Shown piece after piece: positions 37,168 through 44,150 of a DNA stretch of 64,000 bases (the stretch's first letter is position 1; every line of letters starts with the position of its first letter). The notes under the pieces were generated by a model that saw nothing but the letters and a program-made list of their open reading frames with translations, ran no database searches and had not been told where the DNA came from. Where the stretch lies: NCBI RefSeq assembly GCF_026870175.2, contig NZ_CP113977.2:4092001-4156000 (forward strand). The letters are read 5' to 3'. The translations under genes were made by a program, and so were the position numbers. This DNA comes from Flavobacterium aestivum (lineage in GTDB: Bacteria > Bacteroidota > Bacteroidia > Flavobacteriales > Flavobacteriaceae).

Positions 37168-38121
37168 ATGCAAAAATTTTTCATCCTTTTTTTTCTGGTT
37201 CTAACAGGTTCTTATGCCCAAGTTCCGGGCTGTACAGATCCTCTTGCGAAAAATTTTGACCCAAAAGCTACACTAAACAATGGAAGTTGTCTCTATGCTT
37301 CCGTAAAAGTAAAGCCTGAGTCCACGCAAAAAATCAGCGATTCTATCTCGGAAACTTCTGGTTTGATTGCTTTTGAAAATACATTATGGACACACAATGA
37401 CGACTACGATACAACTCTTTATGGTCTAGACACGAAAGGACAAATCAAGAAAAAAATTAATCTTCAAGGTTTAAAAAATACAGACTGGGAGGCTATTTCA
37501 CAAGACAGTTCGTATCTCTACATTGGCGATTTTGGAAATAACTACAAAGGAAACAGAAAAGATTTACGGATTTTGAGAATTGAAAAAAAATCAATCTCAA
37601 TGTCTACTCCCGTGATTGATAGTATTTCTTTTTCGTATGAAAATCAAACGGATTTTGCAGCTCAAAAACCAAATACCACTGATTTTGACTGTGAGGCTTT
37701 TGCAGTATTACAAGACAGCATTTATTTGTTTACCAAACAATGGACAACAGAAAAAACAAGTATATATTCCGTACCCAAAAATCCAGGAACACATATTGCA
37801 CAACTCAAAGTAACCCTAAACGTAAAAGGCTTAATAACCGATACTGCTGCATTACCTAAGAAAAAAGGAATTGTTTTATGTGGGTATTCTAAAATGCTTC
37901 AGCCATTTGTGTATCTATTATACGACTACAAAAACAACAATTTTTCGACTGGAAACCAACGAAAAATAAAAATTGCATTGCCATTTCATCAGATAGAAGG
38001 AATTACTACCCAAGATGGATTACTCTTTTACCTAACGAATGAAGCCACTATAAAAAAACCATTTGTAAACACTCCTCAACAAATACATTCTATTGATTTA
38101 AGTTCGTATTTAAAAGAGTAA
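37168..38121 (+). CDS. Exported beta-propeller-like protein with an N-terminal GCTDP motif
   Basis: This 317-aa protein from the ATG at 37168 (a TTG 12 bases upstream overlaps a likely promoter TTTG) has a signal peptide (1-18), the Bacteroidota motif GCTDPLAKNFDPKATLNNGS, and then repeated strand-rich blocks (SGLIAFENTLWTHNDDYDTT, LYIGDFGNNYKGNRKDLRIL, YLFTKQWTTEKTSIYSVP, LLFYLTNEATIKKPF) that look like a beta-propeller. No T9SS C-terminal sorting domain is visible. It is the last intact gene before the accessory island. Confidence 0.8.
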   Translation: MQKFFILFFLVLTGSYAQVPGCTDPLAKNFDPKATLNNGSCLYASVKVKPESTQKISDSISETSGLIAFENTLWTHNDDYDTTLYGLDTKGQIKKKINLQGLKNTDWEAISQDSSYLYIGDFGNNYKGNRKDLRILRIEKKSISMSTPVIDSISFSYENQTDFAAQKPNTTDFDCEAFAVLQDSIYLFTKQWTTEKTSIYSVPKNPGTHIAQLKVTLNVKGLITDTAALPKKKGIVLCGYSKMLQPFVYLLYDYKNNNFSTGNQRKIKIALPFHQIEGITTQDGLLFYLTNEATIKKPFVNTPQQIHSIDLSSYLKE

Positions 38122-38222
38122 ATACCTCATCTCTCTTAGCTCAGCAAGAAACTATGCAGGTTTAGAAAACGAATTGGATGTTGAAGTGCTAGATTTGTTT
38201 TAGATAATTGAATTACTATGTG

Positions 38223-38316
38223 AGCACGGATTACTTCGTCAATTCACTTCGCTCCTGTGCAAATCCGCGCTATCATTGTACTTAATTTATAATCATAACA
38301 TATCCGGGCGATCGGG
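38223..38316 (+). repeat. Intergenic repeat, copy A (inverted partner at 49961-50057)
   Basis: AGCACGGATTACTTCGTCAA and the following text CTTCGCTC, GTGCAAATCC, CGCTATC and CATATCCG.GCGATCGGG recur in reverse orientation at 49961-50057 with about 80% identity by eye. The repeat is more GC-rich than its surroundings. Both copies lie in spacers. Confidence 0.75.
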
Positions 38317-39128
38317 CTATGCAGGGCTGAAACGCATTATTCCGCTAAATTGCCTAAATCTACTACAAGAATTAGCAAATCTTTTATAGCTAAAATAATT
38401 GTAAAAAAATTGGTGGAGTTGATCCTTCACAATATATTAAATTATCAAAAGCAAAAATAAGAAAAGGTTCTAAAGAACAAACTCTAGTTCGCTAATCTTA
38501 CATTACTGTACAGTTAGAGAACATCTCTGTAAAAGGGGCGCACATCTATTTTTTCAAAAAGAAATTTCTATTAATCTTTGGAATCTTATAAGGGAACAAA
38601 TATTGAAATTAAGATAGAAGGAGAGGTACTATCACTAGAGAATAACAACCATTGATTTTATAGAGAAAATTTTGAAGAATTTAGCAAAAATAACGATTCC
38701 AAATTGCCACTAATCAAATAAGCAAATCAGGAGGAGGGGTATGTCCCTTAGAGATTGCAACATTGATATTATCATGTGCAGCATAACTCATTATGGTTTA
38801 TTTGTTCCTGAAGGTCTTGTAACAACAGTTACCTCAGGAACAAAAACCAATTAAAAAATCACAAAGTATATCATCAGATTCATTTACATTCAAATTGAAC
38901 TTACATGAAATTAATTTTTTATTATATCATTTCAAAAATTGACCGAGTTAAGGATTCTGGGGCTTAATTTTTAATCAATTTCCAACCTTTTTTAACAAAA
39001 AAAAGACATTACTGAGTATATAAAAAAACATTAAGAATATGATTTAGATACATAAAGAACTTATAAATAAAAAACTTTTTAGATTCAAAATGGAAACCCC
39101 TATTTTTATATGTCTAAAAAAAGACACA

Positions 39129-39184
39129 CTATTTTTTTGTTTTTTTTAAAAAAAAAAAAACAAAAAAAAAAAAAAAAAAATAGT
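39129..39184. repeat. Poly-T/poly-A palindromic tract
   Basis: CTA followed by runs of 7 and 8 T (interrupted by one G) and then runs of 13 and about 19 A (interrupted by one C), ending TAG. It is a near-perfect palindrome; the A run may be affected by sequencing or assembly error. Confidence 0.6.
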
Positions 39185-39306
39185 TATCTGCTTTATTTAC
39201 AAACACTTAAGACACATGGCTAATAATCTCAAAAGTTTTCTATCTGTTTTTATAGTATCGACAACTAATCCATTAAAATAAAAACGCTATAAATTCCATA
39301 AAATAC

Positions 39307-39332
39307 CCCAAAAAGCTAGACACTATTTGGGG
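39307..39332. terminator. Terminator-like hairpin after the repressor gene
   Basis: CCCCAAA, 12-base loop, TTTGGGG with a T-rich tail on the plus strand and a weaker one on the minus strand. It lies about 110 bases downstream of the repressor stop. Confidence 0.55.
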
Positions 39333-39439
39333 CATTTTTATTTTAATTACCTCAACACAAAGAAAACTTTATACTTTACATTCAACCAAACCAACTCAAA
39401 TAATCATACTCTAAAAGAATAAATTTCATTTACCTTTTT

Positions 39440-40123
39440 TTACATCATAGTATTAATACGAATACTTGCTTTTATGAGAGCCAATGCAGATATTTTTGAG
39501 ATATGAATATCTTTAGGCTGATGATGAGAATTCTGACTTACCAATTTTACAAATTCCTGACCTTGTTCTGATTTCTGCACATATTTTACCGTAATATATT
39601 CTTCCCATTCATTTAACTTAACACTCAAAAGATACATTTCACCAAAAAAGATATTTTCAAATTCGGTTTCTTTATACAACACTATATCACCTGATTTTAA
39701 TAATGGATACATACTATCACCTGTCACAGAAATTGCACCATCACATTTAGGCAAATTCGGTATTTTTATAGTATCCAGTACTCTTTGTGGTTTTCCACTA
39801 TTAAATAATTCTCGTAAACCTGCCACAGCTTCCAGATCATACAATGGGATTTCCTGGCTCGTATGAAGCGAATCAATTGTTTTTCTATCATTATTCATTA
39901 TTACAATATTAGCGTTGTTTTCCTTTAGCATTGATCCGTTACCTGTCAATAACCATTCTGAATTTATTTCTGGATAATAATGTAATATTTTACACGCCTT
40001 ATCAGTCCCCATATTACTACTATTATCTAAAAATTTATTAGAAAACCCTAGATCATTACAAAACTTATACTTGCTAATCCCTTTATAATCAAGATATTCC
40101 CTCATTCTTTCAGTTGACCCCAT
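39440..40123 (-). CDS. Self-cleaving phage-type repressor (HTH plus S24 LexA/CI peptidase)
   Basis: This 227-aa protein has an N-terminal helix-turn-helix (about 7-60, MREYLDYKGISKYKFCNDLG) and a C-terminal S24 peptidase domain with catalytic Ser137 (VTGDSMYPLLKSGDI) and Lys180 (EEYITVKYVQ). An Ala101-Gly102 bond (LEAVAGLREL) sits where the LexA/CI autocleavage site belongs. That combination predicts RecA-stimulated self-cleavage and derepression after DNA damage. It is transcribed divergently from the early operon at 40408 across two tandem operators. Confidence 0.9.
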   Translation of the reverse strand: MGSTERMREYLDYKGISKYKFCNDLGFSNKFLDNSSNMGTDKACKILHYYPEINSEWLLTGNGSMLKENNANIVIMNNDRKTIDSLHTSQEIPLYDLEAVAGLRELFNSGKPQRVLDTIKIPNLPKCDGAISVTGDSMYPLLKSGDIVLYKETEFENIFFGEMYLLSVKLNEWEEYITVKYVQKSEQGQEFVKLVSQNSHHQPKDIHISKISALALIKASIRINTMM

Positions 40124-40130
40124 AAAAAGA

Positions 40131-40147
40131 TGTATTTTTTTACGTTA
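40131..40147. promoter_or_regulatory. Predicted repressor operator O1
   Basis: TGTATTTTTTTACGTTA; 15 of 17 bases match the site at 40162-40178. It begins 8 bases upstream of the repressor start codon, so binding would also block the repressor's own transcription. Confidence 0.55.
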
Positions 40148-40151
40148 ATTA

Positions 40152-40184
40152 TTTGTTTTAATGTATTATTTTACATTATATTTG
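40152..40184 (+). promoter_or_regulatory. Predicted early promoter
   Basis: TTTG at 40152-40155, 21 bases, TATATTTG at 40177-40184: both elements match the Bacteroidota consensus (TTTG, TAnnTTTG). The -7 element touches operator O2, so repressor binding would occlude RNA polymerase. The first frame starts at 40408 after an A-rich leader. Confidence 0.65.
40162..40178. promoter_or_regulatory. Predicted repressor operator O2
   Basis: TGTATTATTTTACATTA; also self-symmetric (AATGTA...TACATT). Its start is 31 bases, about three helical turns, from O1, placing two repressor dimers on the same face of the DNA. Confidence 0.6.
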
Positions 40185-40407
40185 CAAAGTAAAGAAAAAT
40201 AAAAATCAAAAACAATACAATTGCATACAAATTAACGGAATGCAGAAGTAAACAAAAAATGAAAATAAAAAGCAACTATATGATTACTAGCTAAAAATCG
40301 ATTTTTCACAAAACGAAAACCAAATAACAATCTAAAATTAAAAACATGGATAAAACTACGAGTCAAAAAACACCACATTCATTATTAACATTTAATCAAA
40401 ATTAAAA

Positions 40408-40545
40408 ATGACAATTCCTCAAATCAAAACAAAAATTCAGGAACTGGAAAACTGGCTAATCGAAAATCCAAATAGTTCTGAAAGAAATTTAATCGAGTCA
40501 GATATAAAAAAATTAAAAAATCAATTAGAGAAAAATCATGAGTAA
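40408..40545 (+). CDS. 45-aa early-operon protein
   Basis: The short frame MTIPQIKTKIQELENWLIEN... is rich in Lys/Glu/Asn and predicted helical throughout, with a possible coiled coil (SDIKKLKNQLEKN). It ends eight bases inside the next gene, whose ATG lies in its last codons, indicating coupled translation. First gene after the predicted early promoter. Function unknown. Confidence 0.7.
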   Translation: MTIPQIKTKIQELENWLIENPNSSERNLIESDIKKLKNQLEKNHE

Positions 40546-40822
40546 AAAACAAATCGAAGCCCGTATTGCATTTTTATATCTAGCACTTCAGTATTGCTCT
40601 GAAAAAACGAAAACTTTCACAGTCGGAGAAAGAATCTGCATTAATCAAGAACGTTTTCAATGGATGCACATTCTAGACAATGAAACTGTCTCTCCACGCC
40701 CCGTTTCACAAAGTATTGAAAATAAATTGAAAGAGGTTTCAAGACTTGCTGCTCAGCATAATTTCAAACCTTATTATGAAGATCCATTCAAAGACGAAAC
40801 AGAAATTTTATTACAAAACTAA
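40538..40822 (+). CDS. 94-aa early-operon protein
   Basis: The protein MSKKQIEARIAFLYLALQYC... has no recognised domain. It is mostly helical, with WMHILDNETVSPRPVSQSIE in the middle. It overlaps the preceding gene by eight bases and is followed 12 bases later by the DUF3164 gene. Function unknown; likely part of the phage-like early module. Confidence 0.75.
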   Translation: MSKKQIEARIAFLYLALQYCSEKTKTFTVGERICINQERFQWMHILDNETVSPRPVSQSIENKLKEVSRLAAQHNFKPYYEDPFKDETEILLQN

Positions 40823-40834
40823 AAACCTGATATT

Positions 40835-41551
40835 ATGAACACTCCAGCAACAACCAATTTCAACCCAGCTATGGACTTATCTCAATTCTCAGCCCAACAA
40901 TTAAAAGAGGCTTTAAACAGAATCGAAAATAAAAAAAACGAAGAAAGAGATGCTTATAAAAAATTAGTAGCCGAAACGATTCCGAAAGCACTTTCGAGAT
41001 TACATGAAACATCTGAAATGATGAGAAATGCCAAAACAGAAACCTTTCAATTGTTCGAAACTATTCTGGATCTAAAAAACCAGGTTTACGGTTTCAAGGA
41101 AAAACAAATGTCTCATACTTTCTCTAATGACAAAGAGGAAATTACGATTGGATATCGCATTAATGAAGGTTGGGATGATACCGTAACCATTGGTATTGAG
41201 AAGGTTCAAAATTACATTTCGTCTCTTTCTACCAGCAAAGAAACAGCCTCATTAGTTAAAATTGTTTTTAATCTGCTAAAAAAAGATGCCAAAGGAAACT
41301 TAAAAGGCTCAAGAGTTCTAGAACTTCAAAAACTAACCAAGGAATTCAACAATGAAGAATTTACAGATGGTGTTGAGATTATTGCTTCTTCATTTAAGCC
41401 TGTACGTTCAAGCTGGTTTATTGAGGCCAGTACAATTGGCGAAAACGGTATCAAAACCAATATTCCGTTATCTATGTCATCAGTAGATTTTTTACATGGC
41501 TATGCTTTTAATTTCTTTAATCAGCAAAACGAACAAAATCATGCAGCCTAA
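40835..41551 (+). CDS. DUF3164 family protein (Mu-like phage early protein)
   Basis: This 238-aa protein carries the DUF3164 pattern (a helical N-terminus of about 80 residues, MSHTFSNDKEEITIGYRINE, WDDTVTIGIEKVQNYIS, NLKGSRVLELQKLTKEF and VRSSWFIEASTIGENG). In Mu-like phages DUF3164 genes lie in the early region beside the transposase genes A and B; the function is not established. Here no transposase is present on either side, so the gene is best read as a remnant or a domesticated part of a Mu-like control region. Confidence 0.82.
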   Translation: MNTPATTNFNPAMDLSQFSAQQLKEALNRIENKKNEERDAYKKLVAETIPKALSRLHETSEMMRNAKTETFQLFETILDLKNQVYGFKEKQMSHTFSNDKEEITIGYRINEGWDDTVTIGIEKVQNYISSLSTSKETASLVKIVFNLLKKDAKGNLKGSRVLELQKLTKEFNNEEFTDGVEIIASSFKPVRSSWFIEASTIGENGIKTNIPLSMSSVDFLHGYAFNFFNQQNEQNHAA

Positions 41552-41702
41552 TAGCGACATCTACACATTGGTACTTTTAACCATTTTACTGATTATAACC
41601 AACATAAAACCCATACTGATATTTAGGGAATGGATTTACTTCAAAATAAAAATAATTTTTAAACAACATCTAAATGAGCGTAAAAATAAAGCCGATCGCT
41701 GA
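41541..41702 (+). CDS. Small membrane protein overlapping DUF3164
   Basis: A 53-aa frame (MQPNSDIYTLVLLTILLIIT...) starts at an ATG in the last codons of DUF3164 and ends inside the next gene. It has one membrane segment (about 9-27) and a basic tail (FKQHLNERKNKADR). An upstream in-frame ATG (41496) would give a 68-aa version. The overlaps at both ends argue that it is real. Function unknown. Confidence 0.6.
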   Translation: MQPNSDIYTLVLLTILLIITNIKPILIFREWIYFKIKIIFKQHLNERKNKADR

Positions 41703-41874
41703 TCATGAAAGTTATAAAGTAAATAATCATACGATTTTTAAAGATGGACTCGGGAACTGGAACTGTAGCAATGATTTATCAAACAAAGAGCGTCTGGCTT
41801 TTAATCAATACGAAAGTATTGTAATCAAAAACCCCCGGTTTAAAAAACATACAACAGCCACTTATAAAGGCTAA
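41674..41874 (+). CDS. 66-aa early-operon protein
   Basis: The protein MSVKIKPIADHESYKVNNHT... has no recognised domain; it contains GNWNCSNDLSNKERLAFNQY and a basic end. It begins 28 bases before the end of the overlapping membrane-protein gene. It is the last of the tightly packed early genes; a hairpin follows. Confidence 0.65.
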   Translation: MSVKIKPIADHESYKVNNHTIFKDGLGNWNCSNDLSNKERLAFNQYESIVIKNPRFKKHTTATYKG

Positions 41875-42301
41875 AATGCTCCTCATACTTGTAAGCTAAA
41901 AACAGATTGACAAGTAAAAAAAGGGTTCCTGTTTCTTCTTCTTTCTGAAGAGAACCAGGAACCGGAAAACGGGCCTATTCAGCCCAATAACAAACAGCCA
42001 AAACACATTCTCTCTATTGGAATCCAAACCTTTTTAGGTTTAGGAAACAGGATTGTCATGCGGAGTTTGCTGACCTAAATTGTTAAAAAGAAATCTTTAA
42101 CAAATACACCCTCAGAACGAGGTAAATACAAAATGGTATTAGAGAAGTATAAAACCATTCATTAAAAAAATGATCAAATGGTTTTGGCTGTATAAAATAT
42201 CATGTCATCATATTATTATTCAAATAATTAGCAACTCTTCTTAAACTTCGTTCTTCTTAAAATCTTTCTTCTTTTTCTATCATTCATAACATTCTATCCT
42301 C
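41875..42301. other. Gene-free spacer with a hairpin between early genes and the HTH gene
   Basis: An inverted repeat (GGTTCCTG...CAGGAACC, with CTTCTTC/GAAGAG inside) occupies 41926-41965 and may terminate the early transcript, though no T run follows on the plus strand. No other open frame or clear promoter element is visible. Confidence 0.5.
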
Positions 42302-42547
42302 ATGCCTATATCAACAAACAGAAGCCTCGGAATTCAAAAAAACAAACTACTTCGTTATAAACTCATTAAAGAACTGTATCAAAAACACAAAACAGAAGAT
42401 ATTCCCACTACAGTGGTATGGCGTAAATATGTCTATCCTGTTTATCCCATATCACGGACTACTTTGTATGAAATTCTTTGTACACCCATCACTTCAGAAT
42501 TAAAAAAAATAGAAGAACTTTTGGATAATCAGCAAAAGGCTTCTTAA
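42302..42547 (+). CDS. Small helix-turn-helix protein, candidate late activator
   Basis: This 81-aa protein, MPISTNRSLGIQKNKLLRYK..., has a basic N-terminus and a likely HTH at about 45-65 (YPVYPISRTTLYEILCTPI). It lies where Mu-like phages carry their middle/late activator (Mor/C type), 100 bases before a dyad element that recurs upstream of the giant gene. I did not recognise a named family. It may equally be a minor phage DNA-binding protein. Candidate activator is inference from position. Confidence 0.55.
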   Translation: MPISTNRSLGIQKNKLLRYKLIKELYQKHKTEDIPTTVVWRKYVYPVYPISRTTLYEILCTPITSELKKIEELLDNQQKAS

Positions 42548-42642
42548 TCAATTCTAAAAGAAAAATATATTCTTTTTAAACCATCAAAACATCCTTTTTG
42601 TGATGCAAAGATGAGGCATTTACTGCTTCAAAAACGAGCTTT

Positions 42643-42760
42643 GTTCACTTTCCGTACAACTCTGTAAAGCCCTAGAATACAAATGTTCAAGCACCTTGCA
42701 TTCGTTTTTTTTAGGGCTTTTTTCGCCTAATCTTTGCAATCTCAAAAAGAAACAACCGTA
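42643..42760 (+). promoter_or_regulatory. Late-type control element, copy 1 (upstream of the lysis cassette)
   Basis: ACAACTCTGTAAAGCCC (42656-42672) is identical to the element at 51483-51499. The core TACA-ACTC-TGTA (42655-42666) is an inverted repeat with a 4-base spacer. Downstream an AATCTTTGC (-7-like) and ACCGGTAAAAA also have counterparts in the second copy. An additional hairpin AAAGCCCTA...TAGGGCTTT (42666-42720), followed by T, could terminate upstream transcription. Confidence 0.65.
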
Positions 42761-42865
42761 CAATAAAACCGGTAAAAAATCCGGTAAAGCTTCCCCTCAA
42801 AAAACACAATCAGGTTGTTTCCCAAAAACATTTTTAATCTAATACTCAATTTTTACCAACATTCA

Positions 42866-43153
42866 ATGGAGCAGTTTTTATACCCCACTCTAACCGCATT
42901 CTTTGCCGCTTTTATTACCTGGCTTTTTTCAATAAGAAAATCATTAGCCGAAGATCGGGCAGCCGAACTTGACAACGCTGTCAGTGCCGTAAAATATTAT
43001 CGTGATTTACTCGACGACATTACCGCCCGGCTCACTGCAGCAACCGAAACAATCAAAAAAATGGAAACACAACATCGGGAACTCATGCTAATCAATCAGC
43101 AATTAGTAGATGAATTACAAAAATTTAAACAACTAAACGGAAAACAAATATGA
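42866..43153 (+). CDS. Holin-like small membrane protein
   Basis: The 95-aa protein from the ATG at 42866 (a TTG at 42815 is less likely) has one N-terminal membrane segment (about 5-22, LYPTLTAFFAAFITWLFSI) and a long helical, probably coiled-coil tail (LTAATETIKKMETQHRELML). Its stop overlaps the start of the endolysin by an ATGA. Size, topology and the adjoining endolysin suggest a holin or holin-antiholin type lysis protein. The sequence alone does not prove pore formation. Confidence 0.6.
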   Translation: MEQFLYPTLTAFFAAFITWLFSIRKSLAEDRAAELDNAVSAVKYYRDLLDDITARLTAATETIKKMETQHRELMLINQQLVDELQKFKQLNGKQI

Positions 43154-43602
43154 CACTTGCCCAAAAAACCCTTGAAATTGCCATTGCTCAGATTGGCGTG
43201 GAAGAAATTCCAAAAAACAGCAACTCTGGTCCCGAAGTCGAAATTTATTTAAGAAGTGTAGGCCTTACCAAAGGATATTCATGGTGCATGGCTTTTGTTT
43301 ATTGGTGTACCCAAAAAGCAGCCCTTCAAATAGCAGTCAAAAATCCTTTAAAGAAAACTGGTGGCGTACTGGACCAATATAATTCAAGACCTCTTTTAGT
43401 CAAAACTATACCTCAGTCAGGAGACATTTTTATACTCGATTTAGGAAAAGGTTTAGGTCACACCGGAATAATCGAAAAAGTAGTAGGGAACACGCTTTAT
43501 ACCATTGAAGGAAATACCAATGATAACGGAAGTCGCGAAGGTTATAAAGTATGTAGACGTAAAAGAGACATAAAAACCATTAAAGGATTTTTAGGACTAT
43601 AA
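43150..43602 (+). CDS. CHAP/TIGR02594-type peptidoglycan hydrolase (endolysin)
   Basis: This 150-aa protein has a Cys-His peptidase core: Cys46 in GYSWCMAFVYWC, His104 in GLGHTGIIEK and Asn122 in TIEGNTNDNG. This matches the TIGR02594 and CHAP-amidase type of phage endolysin. There is no signal peptide, so release into the periplasm needs a holin, consistent with the coupled gene upstream. It should cleave the cell-wall peptide or amide bond during lysis. Confidence 0.85.
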   Translation: MTLAQKTLEIAIAQIGVEEIPKNSNSGPEVEIYLRSVGLTKGYSWCMAFVYWCTQKAALQIAVKNPLKKTGGVLDQYNSRPLLVKTIPQSGDIFILDLGKGLGHTGIIEKVVGNTLYTIEGNTNDNGSREGYKVCRRKRDIKTIKGFLGL

Positions 43603-43617
43603 AATCAAATATACCAT

Positions 43618-44109
43618 ATGAACAAAAATTTAAACCGAATTGTTTTTTTGTTTTTTTCTATCTCAGTACTGGTTTCGTGTAGTAGTCCGAAACCGGCTCT
43701 AAGCGAAGACAAAACAAAAACCATCACCATCACAGAAACCGTACACGATACCATTTTTAGAATTGAAAAAGACAGCAGCTCCTACATGGCATTATTAGAA
43801 TGCCAAAACGGAAAAGTCGTACTGAAAAATGTTACTCAAGCCGAACCAGGGCGTAAATTAAAAAGCCCAAGGGTTCGGGTTGAGAACAACAAACTTAGTG
43901 TGGACTGCGAAATAAATAAACAAGAACTCTATGCTTTTTGGAAGTCTAAGCAAGTAAAAGAGGTTCAACTCCAAACCATTAGAATTACAAAATACATTAA
44001 CCAACTAACCTTTTGGCAAAAACTGCAAATCTGGTTAGGGAGAATCTTCCTTATCGTACTGGTCTATTTTATAATACGATTGGTATATAAATTCTATAGA
44101 CCGATTTAA
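43618..44109 (+). CDS. Unimolecular-spanin-like lipoprotein
   Basis: The 163-aa protein has a lipobox (VLVSC, Cys21) and, unusually for a lipoprotein, a C-terminal membrane segment (about 138-158, LGRIFLIVLVYFIIRLV). In between lies a periplasmic helix/strand region. A lipid anchor to the outer membrane plus an inner-membrane anchor is the layout of a unimolecular spanin, which fuses the two membranes in the last step of lysis. It lies 15 bases after the endolysin, which supports that role. Confidence 0.65.
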   Translation: MNKNLNRIVFLFFSISVLVSCSSPKPALSEDKTKTITITETVHDTIFRIEKDSSSYMALLECQNGKVVLKNVTQAEPGRKLKSPRVRVENNKLSVDCEINKQELYAFWKSKQVKEVQLQTIRITKYINQLTFWQKLQIWLGRIFLIVLVYFIIRLVYKFYRPI

Positions 44110-44150
44110 AGACAAGAACACAATTTTCAAACAATTTCATACTAATACAT

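Larger units (their letters stand above)
38122..39439. other. Decayed 1.3-kb stretch at the left edge of the accessory island
   Basis: No intact gene. Short read-through pieces with gene-like composition persist (for instance a frame ending VDPSQYIKLSKAKIR... at about 38410-38494 and one with GGGVCPLEIATLI at about 38727-38790), all interrupted by stops. It also holds a repeat copy (38223-38316), a poly-A/poly-T palindrome (39129-39184) and a terminator-like hairpin (39307-39332). It looks like a place where earlier insertions have eroded. Confidence 0.6.

Noticed and set aside
36936..37184. 82-aa frame on the minus strand between the BamA-like gene and the exported protein
   Set aside because: Overlaps the start and likely promoter of the gene at 37168, is Lys/Arg/Phe-rich by AT bias and has no recognisable features.
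38727..38790. Frame ending KSGGGVCPLEIATLILSCAA, resembling the core of a GG-leader peptide
   Set aside because: No in-frame start, an immediate upstream stop and no modification or transport genes nearby; kept only as a remnant in the decayed stretch.
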